Source of the DNA: Zygnema cylindricum
Taxonomy: Eukaryota; Streptophyta; Zygnematophyceae; Zygnematales; Zygnemataceae
Assembly (NCBI GenBank): GCA_037447655.1
Contig: JBBHKE010001434.1
Span: 157,473-221,472, forward strand
DNA length: 64,000 nucleotides
Reading direction: 5' to 3'
The position numbers and the translations under genes are program-made. Position 1 is the first letter of the stretch. Each line of letters starts with the position of its first letter. The notes under the pieces were generated by a model. The model saw nothing but the letters and a program-made list of their open reading frames with translations. It was not told the origin of the DNA and searched no databases. Positions 45,159-55,238 of this stretch are shown one piece after another.

Positions 45159-46262
45159 AGTTATGGGCGTGTCTCCAAGAATTCTCGTTTTTACTAGACA
45201 AAAATATGCTTGCTGGGCAGACATGGTTGAGTCCTACTTTGAAACTTCAGGTTTACTGGAAATTTTGGATGGATCACTTGATGAAGCTGATCCAACTTGG
45301 GCCAAGAAGAATTTGCAAGCTCAGAATGCTCTCAAACTATGTCTTTCAGAGAATATGGTTATGTCACGAATTAAGATGAAGAAGGCGATTGACATCTGTA
45401 AATCACTTAGGCGTCTTATGAGAAGGGGAATGTTAAAGAGAAACTTTTGTTGGCAGGAAAAATCTGGGACTACAAATACTCGAGGGGAACAATGGCCAAG
45501 TTTATAGATAACTTTAGAGCTCTAATTGATGCTCATGCTTGTGCTGGTGGCTCTTTCCGTGAGTTCCAGCAGGCTGCTTTGATCATTAGAGGTCTTTCTA
45601 GCAGTATGAAAGTTGCTTCTGCTAAACTGAAAAAGCATGATAAAGCTAACTGGACACTTCAGTTAACTATTAATATTATTCTAGAAGAGGAGTCTACGTC
45701 AAAGATTCTTAATGGAGAGAAGCAAGTAGAGGCCTTTAACACAGAATTTGATAGGAAATGTCAGTTTAACCAGCAAAGAAATCAGTTTTATTAGTAGAAG
45801 AATCAATTTAACCCAAATCAGAGTCAATTTAAAGAGTTTAATCAAGGGCAGAATAGACAATCCTTTATTGCTTGTTTTTATTGTTCAGAGAAAGGTCATG
45901 GATATAGGTACTGTCCTAAACTCAGAAAGGCAAATGAGACAGGTTTATATCGGCCAGGTAGGCAGCAAAGTCAGTTTAACGAGGGCTTTTATGGTCATCA
46001 GTTACAAAACAACTCATTGTTTTCTTCATCTGTCACTCAGGAAGATGAGTCTTTGACTTTCAATGAGCAGAATGACTCGGAGTTATTTGCCATGGCGACA
46101 GTAGTGGAAGGCTAAAACGTTGCCAGATGGATCATGGACATAGGGGCATCGGCCCACATGTGTTGGAACAAGGGACATTTTACCAACCTGAAGACAACAC
46201 CTGCAAATAATATCTACTATGCTTGTGGCATGAGTGTCCAGACTTGTGCTCAGGGTGATGTT
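45100..46262 (+). pseudogene. copia gag and start of protease, element H
   Basis: Gag starts at ATG 45100 in the LTR; 59 nt later come the LTR end and VMGVSPRI. Recognisable segments are ADMVESYFETSGLLEILDGSL, then after a frameshift near 45420-45450 KIWDYKYSRGTMAKF and IRGLSSSMKVASAKL, a Gln/Asn-rich tail, and an intact CCHC knuckle CFYCSEKGHGYRYC near 45873-45914. The protease loop reads WIMDIGASAHM, Ile replacing Ser/Thr. The frame is cut at 46262 by a solo LTR. Confidence 0.87.
45159..45171 (+). promoter_or_regulatory. primer-binding site of element H, inside gag
   Basis: AGTTATGGGCGTG follows the LTR end directly. It keeps GTTATGGGC of the iMet anticodon-arm complement, and codes Val-Met-Gly of gag. 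The equivalent site of G is CGTTATGGGCGTG at 39276. Confidence 0.65.
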
Positions 46263-47578
46263 TAATGTTTTTGAAAAGTTGGTTTCGTGCGTACTCGACA
46301 TTTTGTGCGTAGGCGATGTTTCGCGTGCGTAATATATTATCGAAAGTAATGTGGTGGTTCGAATGGATATGCGGATTGGGGGAGTAAATGTACTAGTAAA
46401 ATTAAATGGACGTGAGGTAGTAATTGAGTGGCGCGGAATGCGTTAAGAAATGGACGGCGGATTGCGACGCGATCCGATGTGAAGTTTACGAAATGTACGT
46501 AGCCGGTACGGAACATATAATTTGAAAAAATGTAATTAAATGCGCCAAGCGACGTTTATGACAAATGACGTGTACTTTATTTGCCGCATTTATTGCAAAG
46601 GACGCAGCTACGGTATGGAAATGATTTCGGTTGTAGAATTATTTTTTAACAAGTGGACGTGAATGACTAAATTCGCTTCGTGGGATCGAAGTCGTGGGAT
46701 ATTTGACGACTCGCGTGGATTTCGTTTAGATATTTGTGACCACGTGGCGCGACATCAAGGGTGGCGAATATGATCGACGGACGGCGGATATAGGCCGCCG
46801 ATATTTTTCAAGTAGTGGCGACGCGAAATCGTCAATCACACGATGTTTATTTTGGATGTCTCGGATTGTTTGACGAAATTCGAAGAGTTCTATTGAGTGA
46901 CTCAGCATGACTGAGCATACGATTTTGTAAGATTGTGTGTACTTTGTAAATATTTATTACAATGGTTTGTCTTTATGTGTATTTGTTATTAGTGTAGATT
47001 TACTCATTTTGACATACCTCGAAGTATTCGGGTATACTAACTTTCATAAAGGTAGCTGGTAGATTGCGTACGGCTGGAATGCCTCCGTACACTCAGTAAT
47101 GAGCTCCTGTATATTTGTAGGACTTAGTTATTTTTAGTCATAGGAACTTATTGGACCAAAATCTGTTTATGGTGATTTTTGGTAATTTTATCTGAGGATT
47201 ACTCTCACATATGTTAGCAAAATTATCTGAAATTCTGCATGTGTGTTCCTCTTTGTATTTTTAATATTGTCACAGATTTGAAGGCCTATTGTGTGCCTGG
47301 TCTATGTTTTACTTCATTGTGAAGTTAGTCTGTTTAATCAAAGTTCTGGCAGACTGTTTTTTCTGCAACTTTGACTAGATGATGTGACCACTCTGATTAT
47401 TATTTTTGTCTGAAACTTTGTGAGGTTATTCTATAGCCTATACAATATCTCTAAGTGTAGTTTCAGGTTGTTTTTTTTATTAAGTAGAATTCTTTGTTCA
47501 TCCAAAGTAGGCTATTTTTGGGGTAGTCTGTGGTGCTTCCGAGGGTGAATCCATGGCTAGAAATGGCTATGGACAACA
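46263..47578 (+). mobile_element. solo LTR inserted in element H protease
   Basis: 1316 bp, starting TAATGTTTTTGAAAAG (related to TGTTGTTTTGAAAAG of the gag-only element) and ending GGACAACA. It is flanked by a perfect 5-bp duplication ATGTT (46258-46262 and 47579-47583). Removing it joins CAGGGTGATGTT to TCATTGCTGGTTGATG, as seen uninterrupted at 40440. Its last 27 bp start with ATGGCTAGAAATGG, so it too carries an LTR-encoded gag start. Confidence 0.9.
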
Positions 47579-47803
47579 ATGTTTCATTGCTGGTTGATGT
47601 AGGAGGAAAGTCTATAGAAAGGACAATTCGTAATGTCTTATATGTTCCGGAATTCAAGAAGAATTTGTTTTCCACTTCTTTGGTTGAAAGCAAAGGTTTT
47701 GAGGTCACCCTTAAGGGGGGTAGGCATGTTGTAAGCAAGCTAGGAAAGATAGATGTGACGAGAACTAGAGATGAGAGAAAAATGTATCGCATGGACTTGG
47801 CTG
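47579..47803 (+). pseudogene. copia protease C-terminus, element H (between insertions)
   Basis: Encodes NVSLLVDVGGKSIERTIRNVLYVPEFKKN-type sequence, then STSLVESKGFEVTLKGG and KMYRMDLA. It is the middle fragment of H, interrupted on the left by the 46263 solo LTR and on the right by the gag-only element. Its reading is open across 225 bp. Confidence 0.88.
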
Positions 47804-48765
47804 TGTTGTTTTGAAAAGTTAGTTTCGTGCGTAACTGCTAATTGGATTTAATATGGAGGTTTCAATAGATTCACGGATTGGGGGAGCGAACGGATTGATA
47901 ATTAAAGTTACGTAAAAGACTCATTCAGTGGTGTGAACAAGCAATGACAAATGGACGGCGGATCGCGAAGCGATCCGATGTAAAATAAACGGAATGTTGA
48001 AATAGGCGCCGCCGGTACGGAGCAGCTGCGACGCAGTTAAGTCAACGCAGTTGCGGCTATTTTCATGATCCGTACGGAAAGCGCAGCCAGCGCAGCTAGC
48101 ACAACTACGGATAATATGAATAGGATAGATTTCAAGTAATGATGATTAAACGATAGTGGTAGCTTAGTGGTTGCTTAGTGGTAGCTTAGTTTCTGACATA
48201 CGAAGAGTACGGTGTAAATATTCTGTACAACAGAGGTTTGTCCTTTTGACTAGTTAGGTTATTAGAGTAGATACAGTACGGTTGGTATGCCTCCGTACTC
48301 TGAGTATAACTTGCAGGACTTAGATTATTTTATGCATCGCAGTCAAGTTAATCAAAGTAATGGCAGACTGTTTTCTACATCTTTGACCTATTGGTGTGAT
48401 CAATCTGATTGGTGCTTTCATGTGAAACTTTGTGGAGGTATTTTATGATATAGAATCTATATGTGTGTGAAGTTTCATTGTATTCCAGTACCTCTATAAG
48501 ATTCTGTGAACAGTCTAAGTGGTTAGTTTGTGAAGCTGTCAGCTATTTTTGGGATACTCTGGAGCTTATATCTTCTAGATGCCTTGGTGGATTTTGCTGT
48601 AACTTTGGGAGTTTATAGTGTATATGGTATACTACATATTGGTGCAGTTTGGGACCATTTTGTTTATTGTGGAGTAATCTATGTCGTCTGAAACACAGCT
48701 GTTTTTGAGGTAGTCTGTGGGTGTTTCCGTGAGTAATCCATGGCTGAAATAAGCTATGAACAACA
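47804..48765 (+). mobile_element. 5' LTR of the gag-only element
   Basis: Starts TGTTGTTTTGAAAAG and ends ATGAACAACA. Its last 26 bp (from ATG 48740) encode the first eight-plus residues of gag (MAEISYEQQ). A GC-rich stretch with repeated GCAGC words lies near 48020-48110. Confidence 0.93.
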
Positions 48766-50137
48766 GGTTATGGGCCCACACCCATGGCTACCTATATTTG
48801 ATGGATCAAAATATCACTCCTGGAAGTGTGCGCTCGAGATCTACTTCGAGATGATGGAACTAATGGATGTGGTGGACGGTTCCTTGGCCGAAACTTCAAA
48901 TGGATGGAAAAGTAAAAATTATGAGTGTCTAAGGGTTATTAAGAACTCCTTGACTCCAGATTTAGTAATATCATACATAAGTGTTAAAAAGGCAGCTGAA
49001 TTATGGAAGTGCTTAGAAATTATGTATGCAAAGACTTCTTTATATCATTGGCTTAGTAGTGTTACCAAAATAGTTGAACACAAGTATGTAGGAGGTAGTA
49101 TGGAGAAACACTGTATTGACTTACAAGTATTATTTGCAGAAAATGATTTGGCAGGAGGAAACTTTACAGATGCTCAACAAGCTATCTTGTTAATGAGAAG
49201 TCTACCTAAAGAATATAAGAGTGCACTAGATCGATTGACTTTAATTGATAAAAATGATTGGAGCGTAACTGTAGCTAGACGAGTTATTTGAGATGAAGAG
49301 GCTAATAGAAGGGTCTTATCAAGTGAAAGGAATATAAAGGAATCTAAGTCACAGTTTCAGAAATTTAAAAGTAATAGTGAGTTCGGAGATCGACAAAAGA
49401 ATTGTTTTTACTGTAATGATTTAGGACATACCTTCAGGGTATGTCCATCGTATAAAAGTGCATGTGTTACAGGAAATTTCAGATATGGATGGGACAACAA
49501 CCTAGTTCGAACCCCAACAAGAAAGGAATCAAGTGATTTCGTGAGTGAGAGACAAGACTCGACAAATGACAAAAGGAATACACCGTGTGTTGACGAATTT
49601 ATCTACTTACCGACCGTGTGTGTTGTTTGGAATGGAGTAAAGGAGGAGGTGACAGAAAAGAATTTGGTGTCTGTCCCTTTTCTCGACGTCAGATTGGTGA
49701 GTAAAAAAGAGTTAAAGGAGGAAGAGTTATTTGAAGTAAGAGAAATTAGAGGAAGTGAAGGTTACTTGGAAGTGGAAGCCGAAAAATTCTTAAACATAAT
49801 GACTAATAAATTAAACCCAGTATTTCCAGAAGGACCAGGTGAAGATATGAAGAAAACTGGAATTAGGAATGAGGTGTATAATGTGGAAACAAGTGAAAGG
49901 AGTTATGCCACCGAAGATAGTGTGGTGAAGGACAAAAGAGAGAAGGACACGATTTTTGTGACCTTATGAGATGACAAATCTATGAGTGAAAATTGCTTAC
50001 AAGAAAGGTTGTTAACTAAAGTAAGAGGAGTTGAAGGAAGAGATGGACACTTTGAAGCAGAAACTAGAAATAAGGTGGACGTGAAAATTGGTGAACTAGG
50101 AGAGAACAAAGAAAAACTGTTCAGAAAATTGGAGTGA
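48740..50137 (+). pseudogene. gag of the non-autonomous element, with long C-terminal extension
   Basis: One frame of 466 codons with only two internal stops, both TGA in the context TGAGATGA (49289-49291 and 49967-49969). It starts in the LTR, reads EQQVMGPHPWLPIFDGSKYHSW, MELMDVVDGSLAE, VEHKYVGGSMEKH and LMRSLPKEYKSALDRL (capsid), then a full knuckle CFYCNDLGHTFRVC near residues 228-241. The C-terminal 200 residues are Glu/Lys/Val-rich and resemble nothing I know in copia pol. Both stops could be CGA to TGA changes. Gag would bind RNA and build particles in trans with a helper. Confidence 0.85.
48766..48783 (+). promoter_or_regulatory. half-tRNA-iMet primer-binding site inside gag
   Basis: GGTTATGGGCCCACACCC immediately follows the 5' LTR. 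The first 14 bases complement the initiator tRNA-Met anticodon arm as I recall it. The site is read as Val-Met-Gly-Pro of the gag protein started upstream in the LTR. Confidence 0.8.
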
Positions 50138-50487
50138 GAAAAGAAGTTTGTGGGAGTGAAAAATGTAATAGAAATGCAAAAGTTAGAAATATAAGAAAGG
50201 AAAATAGCAAAAAAAGAGTGCAGCTAAAAATAAGAAGAATCAAAACAAGAATTTCTCAGATGAATGAAGTTGATGGAAGTAGCAAATGTATGGAGAAAAA
50301 CATAAAGGTGAAACATAAAACTAGTATTTTTGACATTAAACGAGGAGAAAATTGTGATAGAAGTGTAAACTTTAAAACAAGACAAAAGATGATGAGGAAA
50401 ACAAAAAGAAGATGTAATATTCAAAGGATCAGGGGTAGAAGAAAACATGCTCAGAAAGTGATCAAGAGAAGAGAGCGGGAGAAATGA
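50134..50487 (+). other. Lys/Arg-rich frame in the pol position of the gag-only element
   Basis: A 117-codon frame of about 40 percent Lys and Arg, overlapping the end of the gag frame by four bases in another phase. The region 49600-50500 is strongly purine-biased on the element strand. There is no recognisable domain; it may be a remnant of the polyprotein or only a result of base bias. Confidence 0.4.
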
Positions 50488-51196
50488 TTTTATGGAGAAC
50501 GTGAATTTAGAGAAATCTTAATTTTGGAAAAACTTATATTATAAGCATGTCTTATACAGTCAACTTCGTTTGACATTCTATTTTTGGTAGGATCTTCGAT
50601 TTGGTGTTCTTCCTTGTTGAGTTAGTTAATAAGAAACGAAAAGATTTTATTATGAAGACGAAGGAGGTGGCGGAAGCAATGGCTTGTTCAGGAAGGAAAA
50701 ATTCGGGAGACATGGCAGAACGCAGCGAAAGCAGTGGAGAATCATCAGAAGAAGTTCACGTCGCGAACAGCGACGCAGCATAGCGGCACAGCGAAATGAG
50801 TGGTGACGTATGACACATACACGCTGATTATTTTATTCCAGGTGAAGGCAACTAAATATTCAGGGGTTATGCATTTATGGCGTAAGGGGAGCTATTACAG
50901 GACGCTTTTTGCAAGAAGGCAGCAAACGACTGGGAATTGGCAGAGGGCAGCAAAAGCAATGGCGACGTCGGCAAAGCACTGGTGATGTGTTATTTTTGCT
51001 AATTTATTGTATGATGAACAATGGAGGTTGATAAAGAATTTTGAATATTTAACTAATTTTTATTTGGAAACATTTGCGTAGAGCATGGCCTAATGAGTCT
51101 AAAGCTTTAAGGGAGTGTAGAATTTGAAAGCTTTAGTCTTAGTAGATGAGGCTATGAGGAGGAAGTTAAAGGCGAAAAAGAGCAGCAGTTAGGAAT
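50488..51196 (+). other. non-coding 3' internal region of the gag-only element
   Basis: No conserved frame; GCGGAAGC/GCAGCA-rich words near 50660-50960. At 51095-51170 GAGTCTAAAGCTTTAAGGGAG and TGTAGAATTTGAAAGC resemble the purine tract plus LTR start of G/H (44178-44215), a fossil junction left inside the element. Confidence 0.5.
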
Positions 51197-51388
51197 GCGA
51201 TGTCAAACTAGCGCAGCGTAGCAGCATAGCAGTACACGCTGCACTTTGTATTCATACTGCGCTGCGATGTCAAACTAGCGCAGTGTAGCAGCATAGCAGT
51301 ACACACTGCACTTTGTATTCATATTGCGCTGCGATGTCAAAACTAGCGCAGCGTAGCAACATAGCAGTACACGCTGCATATTTTTCTG
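51197..51388 (+). repeat. 67-bp tandem repeat before the 3' LTR
   Basis: Nearly three copies beginning GCGATGTCAAACTAGCGC at 51197, 51264 and 51331, with two to four differences each. It ends about 20 bp before the purine tract TTTTCGGGGGAG. Confidence 0.93.
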
Positions 51389-51404
51389 GGTGCACGAAAC
51401 TAAA

Positions 51405-51416
51405 TTTTCGGGGGAG
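51405..51416 (+). promoter_or_regulatory. polypurine tract of the gag-only element
   Basis: TTTTCGGGGGAG directly before the TGTTG of the 3' LTR. It is the expected second-strand primer site. Confidence 0.75.
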
Positions 51417-52377
51417 TGTTGTTTTGAAAAGTCAGTTTCGTGCGTAACTGCTAATTGGATTTAATATGGAGGTTTGAATAGATTCACGGATTGGGGGAGC
51501 GAACGGATTGATAATTAAAGTTACGTAAAAGACTCATTCAGTGGTGTGAACAAGCAATGACAAATGGATGGCGGATCGCGAAGCGATCCGATGTAAAATA
51601 AACGGAATGTTGAAATAGGCGCCGCCAGTACGGAGCAGCTGCGACGCAGTTAAGTCAACGCAGTTGCGGCTATTTTCATGATCCGTACGGAAAGCGCAGC
51701 CAGCGCAGCTAGCACAACTACGGATATATGAATAGGATAGATTTCAAGCAATGATGATTAAACGATAGTGGTAGCTTAGTGGTTGCTTAGTGGTAGCTTA
51801 GTTTCTGACATACGAAGAGTATGGTGTAAATATTCTGTACAACAAAGGTTTGTCCTTTTGACTAGTTAGGTTATTAGAGTAGATACAGTACGGTTGGTAT
51901 GCCTCCGTACTCTGAGTATAACTTGCAGGACTTAGATTATTTTATGCATCGCAGTCAAGTTAATCAAAGTAATGGCAGACTGTTTTCTACATCTTTGACC
52001 TATTGGTGTGATCAATCTGATTGGTTCTTTCATGTGAAACTTTGTGGAGGTATTTTATGATATAGAATCTATATGTGTGTGAAGTTTCATTGTATTCCAG
52101 TATCTCTGTAAGATTCTGTGAACAGTCTAAGTGGTTAGTTTGTGAAGCTGTCAGCTATTTTTGGGAAACTCTGGAGCTTATATCTTCTAGATGCCTTGGT
52201 GGATTTTGCTGTAACTTTGGGAGTTTACATTGTATATGGTATACTACATATTGGTGCAGTTTGGGACCATTTTGTTTATTGTGGAGTAATCTATGTCGTC
52301 TGAAACACAGCTGTTTTTGAGGTAGTCTGTGGGTGTTTCCGTGAGTAATCCATGGCTGAAATAAGCTATGAACAACA
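51417..52377 (+). mobile_element. 3' LTR of the gag-only element
   Basis: 961 bp, ending ATGAACAACA at 52377. The gag start codon at 52352 is preserved and reads in frame into the interrupted pol of H (MAEISYEQQ then ADSKENGVLYSG). Confidence 0.93.
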
Positions 52378-53400
52378 GGCTGATTCTAAGGAAAATGGTG
52401 TTCTCTACTCTGGTGTAATATGTGCAAATGAATTATGGCATAAGAGGCTAGGACATGTTCACTATGACAGTTTGACAAAAATGGTGAAAGTTGGGAAAGT
52501 ACATGGTGAAAGTTGGGAAAGTAGAGGGTGTTTCACTCATAGATCAGCCAGTTAAAACTTGTGATGGCTGCTCCTTAGGAAAGATACATAAAATGCCTTT
52601 TCCACTGGAAACAGATCATAGATCCACAAAAGTCTTGCAGCTTATTCACTCGGATGTTTTAGGACTTGCACAGGTGCCCTCTGCTGGGGGGGTTCGTTTT
52701 ATGGTAACATTTACAGATGACTTTTCCAAATTCACTAAAGTTTACTTCATGAAAGAAAAGAGTGAAGTGTTTGGAAACTTCAAACACTACAAAGCTTGGG
52801 CGGAAAAAATGCATGGTGTTTCGATTTTGGAACTCAGATCGGACAATGGAGGAGAGAGTATATATCAAAAGAGTTCGAAAATTTTCTGTTGGATGAGGTT
52901 ATAAGTCGCTAGCTCACTGTTTTTTACACTCCTCAACAGAAAGGTGTTTCAAAAAGTTTAAATAAAACCATTACATAATGTGCTAGATCTATGTTAGCAG
53001 ATAAAATTATAGATTTGAAATTCTGGGCTGAGGTCCTAAACTGTGCAATTTATATCAAAAATAGAATTGGTTCTAGGTCGATCACTATTACACCCTTTGA
53101 ACTTTGGATAGGTAGGAAGGCTGATGTTAGTCATTTCAGAGTTTTTGGAAATAAATGCTTTGTTTTCAACACATCACCAAATACTTGGAAAATGACACCG
53201 AAAGGTTTACCAGGTATTCTTATGGGGTATGATGATAGTTCTAAAGGCTACAGAGTAAATTTTGTTGATAAGCAAAAAGTAATTGTGTCTAGAAACATCA
53301 TTATAAAAGATGAGAAAGTTTCAGCAGATCTGTTTACCATGACAGAAAAACAGGCTGAGGAAAAATCATAAGAATATGTAATTTTTGATATAAAGAGAAC
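52378..53400 (+). pseudogene. copia gag-pre-integrase and integrase, element H
   Basis: Resumes after the insertion with ADSKENGVLYSG and ELWHKRLGHVHYDSL. A ~24-bp local duplication of GTGAAAGTTGGGAAAGTA near 52469-52515 shifts the frame. Then come CDGCSLGKIHK, VTFTDDFSKFTKVYFMKEK and ELRSDNGGES (52491-52904), and FWAEVLNCAIYIKNRIGS, VFGNKCFVFN and GYDDSSKGYRV (52991-53371). The integrase core is damaged around the third catalytic residue by frame breaks near 52860-52980. Confidence 0.88.
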
Positions 53401-55214
53401 AATTTATTTTCCATCAGCTCAGCTTCCTCTTGCAGATCCGGTGTCTTCAAATACTCAAGTCCCTCATTAGACTCAGATGGAGTAGGCTGAACCGCTCCAA
53501 GAGCAATAGCAACAAGTCACAACACAAACAAGAAATGCCTAACATCCATCGGTCTCCGCCTCAAAAATCCCGGGGGGAAAGAGATCTAGCAGCCGCCTTC
53601 AGTCAAGTTCCCACTTTGCTTACTCTCCTAACCCACGAAAACCTCATACCATTCGGGAGGCCTTCTCATCACCTGAAAGAACTAACTGGATTGAGGCGGC
53701 AAATGACGAAATGAAGTCCATAATGGAGGCTCTAACGTGGAAGTTAGTTGATCTTCCTCCGGACCGGAAGGCCATCGCAGCAAATGGGTTTTCAAAGTAA
53801 AACTAAACCCAGATGGCACCATTGAAAGGTACAAAGCTAGACTTATAGCCAAAACCTACAATCAAAAAGAAGGAATTGACTTTGAGGAGACCTTCTCTCC
53901 AATGGTAAGGTTTCCAACTGTCAGAATTTTGCTTAGTTTAGCTGCTATTGAAAACATGGAAGTGCATCAAATGGACGTTAAGACAACTTTCCTTCATGGA
54001 GAGCAGGAAGATACTATATATATGTAACAACCAAAAATGTATGTAGAGAAAGGAAAAGAAAAGTTAGTTTGTAAATTGATGAAATCTTTGTATGGGTTGA
54101 AACAAGCCCCTAGACAGTGGAACCTGAAGTTAGATGAGTTCCTCACTAGACTAGGCTTTAAAAAAAGCAGTTCAGACCATTATGTGTATGTTCTGTAAGG
54201 TGAGGATGGAAAACTATACATTGGTGTCTATGTAGATGATCTGTTGCTTATCAGCAAATCCATGGATGAAATATATAGGATTAAAACAACTTTGAAATCC
54301 TGGTTTGAGATGAAAGATCGCGGTGAAGCCAAATAAATCTTAGGGATAGAAGTAGAGAGAAATATAAGTAAAAGATAGATGATGTTAACTTAGAAAGAGG
54401 CTATAAGTTCCATTCTTGAAAAATTTGATATGAAAGAAGCCAAATGATGTGTCACTCCTATGGAATACAAACACAAATTATAAGGAGTTGATTCTGAATC
54501 AGGCATTCTAGTTCATTAGAGTCTAGATTCACGGGAGGAGGATTTCATAGCCTAAAAACCATACAAACAGGTAGTTCTTAGCCTTATATATTTTATGAAC
54601 TGTATGAGACCTGATATAGCAGCAACTATTGTTGCATTAAGTAGAAGTTTTCAGAATCCGAAAAAGGCAGACTGGGAAGCAGCAAAAAGGTCTCAAAGGT
54701 ATCTTGCAAGGACCCGGAATCTTAAACTTGTCCATGGAGGTGGAGAAGTCAAACTGAAGACCTAGAGCGATGCAAGTTATGGTGACATGCTCAACAAGAA
54801 ATCAACCACTGGATTTGTTCTACTAATTGGAAATGGAACCTGCTACAGGAGCAGCAAACTTCAGATAGTTACGGCCCAATTAACCATGGAGTCTGAATAT
54901 ATGGCACCAAGCTGTGCCCACAAAGAACTCCTGTGGGTAAAGGCACTTTTGTAGGAATTGGGACACATGCAATCTGTTCATCAAGTCATCTGGTGTGATA
55001 ATCAAGCACCAATTGTCATTGCCTCTAACCCCAACCACCACTTTAAGAGTAAGCACATAGATGTCAGACTGCATTTTGTCTGAGAAAAGGTGCTTGCAAA
55101 GGTCATTAAATTATGCTATTTGCCGGATGAAAATATGGATGCAGACATGCTTAGTAAAGCTCTACCTGCACCTAAATTACAGTTTTGCAAACAGGTTGTT
55201 GGACTAAGTGAGTA
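53401..55214 (+). pseudogene. copia RT and RNase H, element H
   Basis: Same content as 42401-44173: SLYGLKQAPRQW, YVDDLLLISKS, FMNCMRPDIAATI, SDASYGD, WCDNQAPIVIAS, VVGLSE, with the same stops. Only a few single-base differences from G are seen between 53588 and 55301 (for example 54958 and 54976). The upstream linker 53401-53590 is less similar to G. Confidence 0.9.
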
Positions 55215-55238
55215 ACTAAGTCTAAAGCTTTAGGGGAG

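Larger units (their letters stand above)
47804..52377 (+). mobile_element. gag-only non-autonomous copia element (TR-GAG type)
   Basis: 4574 bp with LTRs 47804-48765 (962 bp) and 51417-52377 (961 bp), a perfect GGCTG target duplication (47799-47803 and 52378-52382), a primer-binding site, gag with a complete zinc knuckle, and a purine tract. I counted about fourteen differences between the LTRs, so it is the youngest intact insertion here. There is no protease, integrase, RT or RNase H; their place is taken by Lys/Glu-rich frames and tandem repeats. It must depend on enzymes of another element. Confidence 0.93.

Noticed and set aside
51197-51388. CRISPR-like array
   Set aside because: Units are contiguous 67-bp tandem repeats without unique spacers, inside a eukaryotic retroelement.
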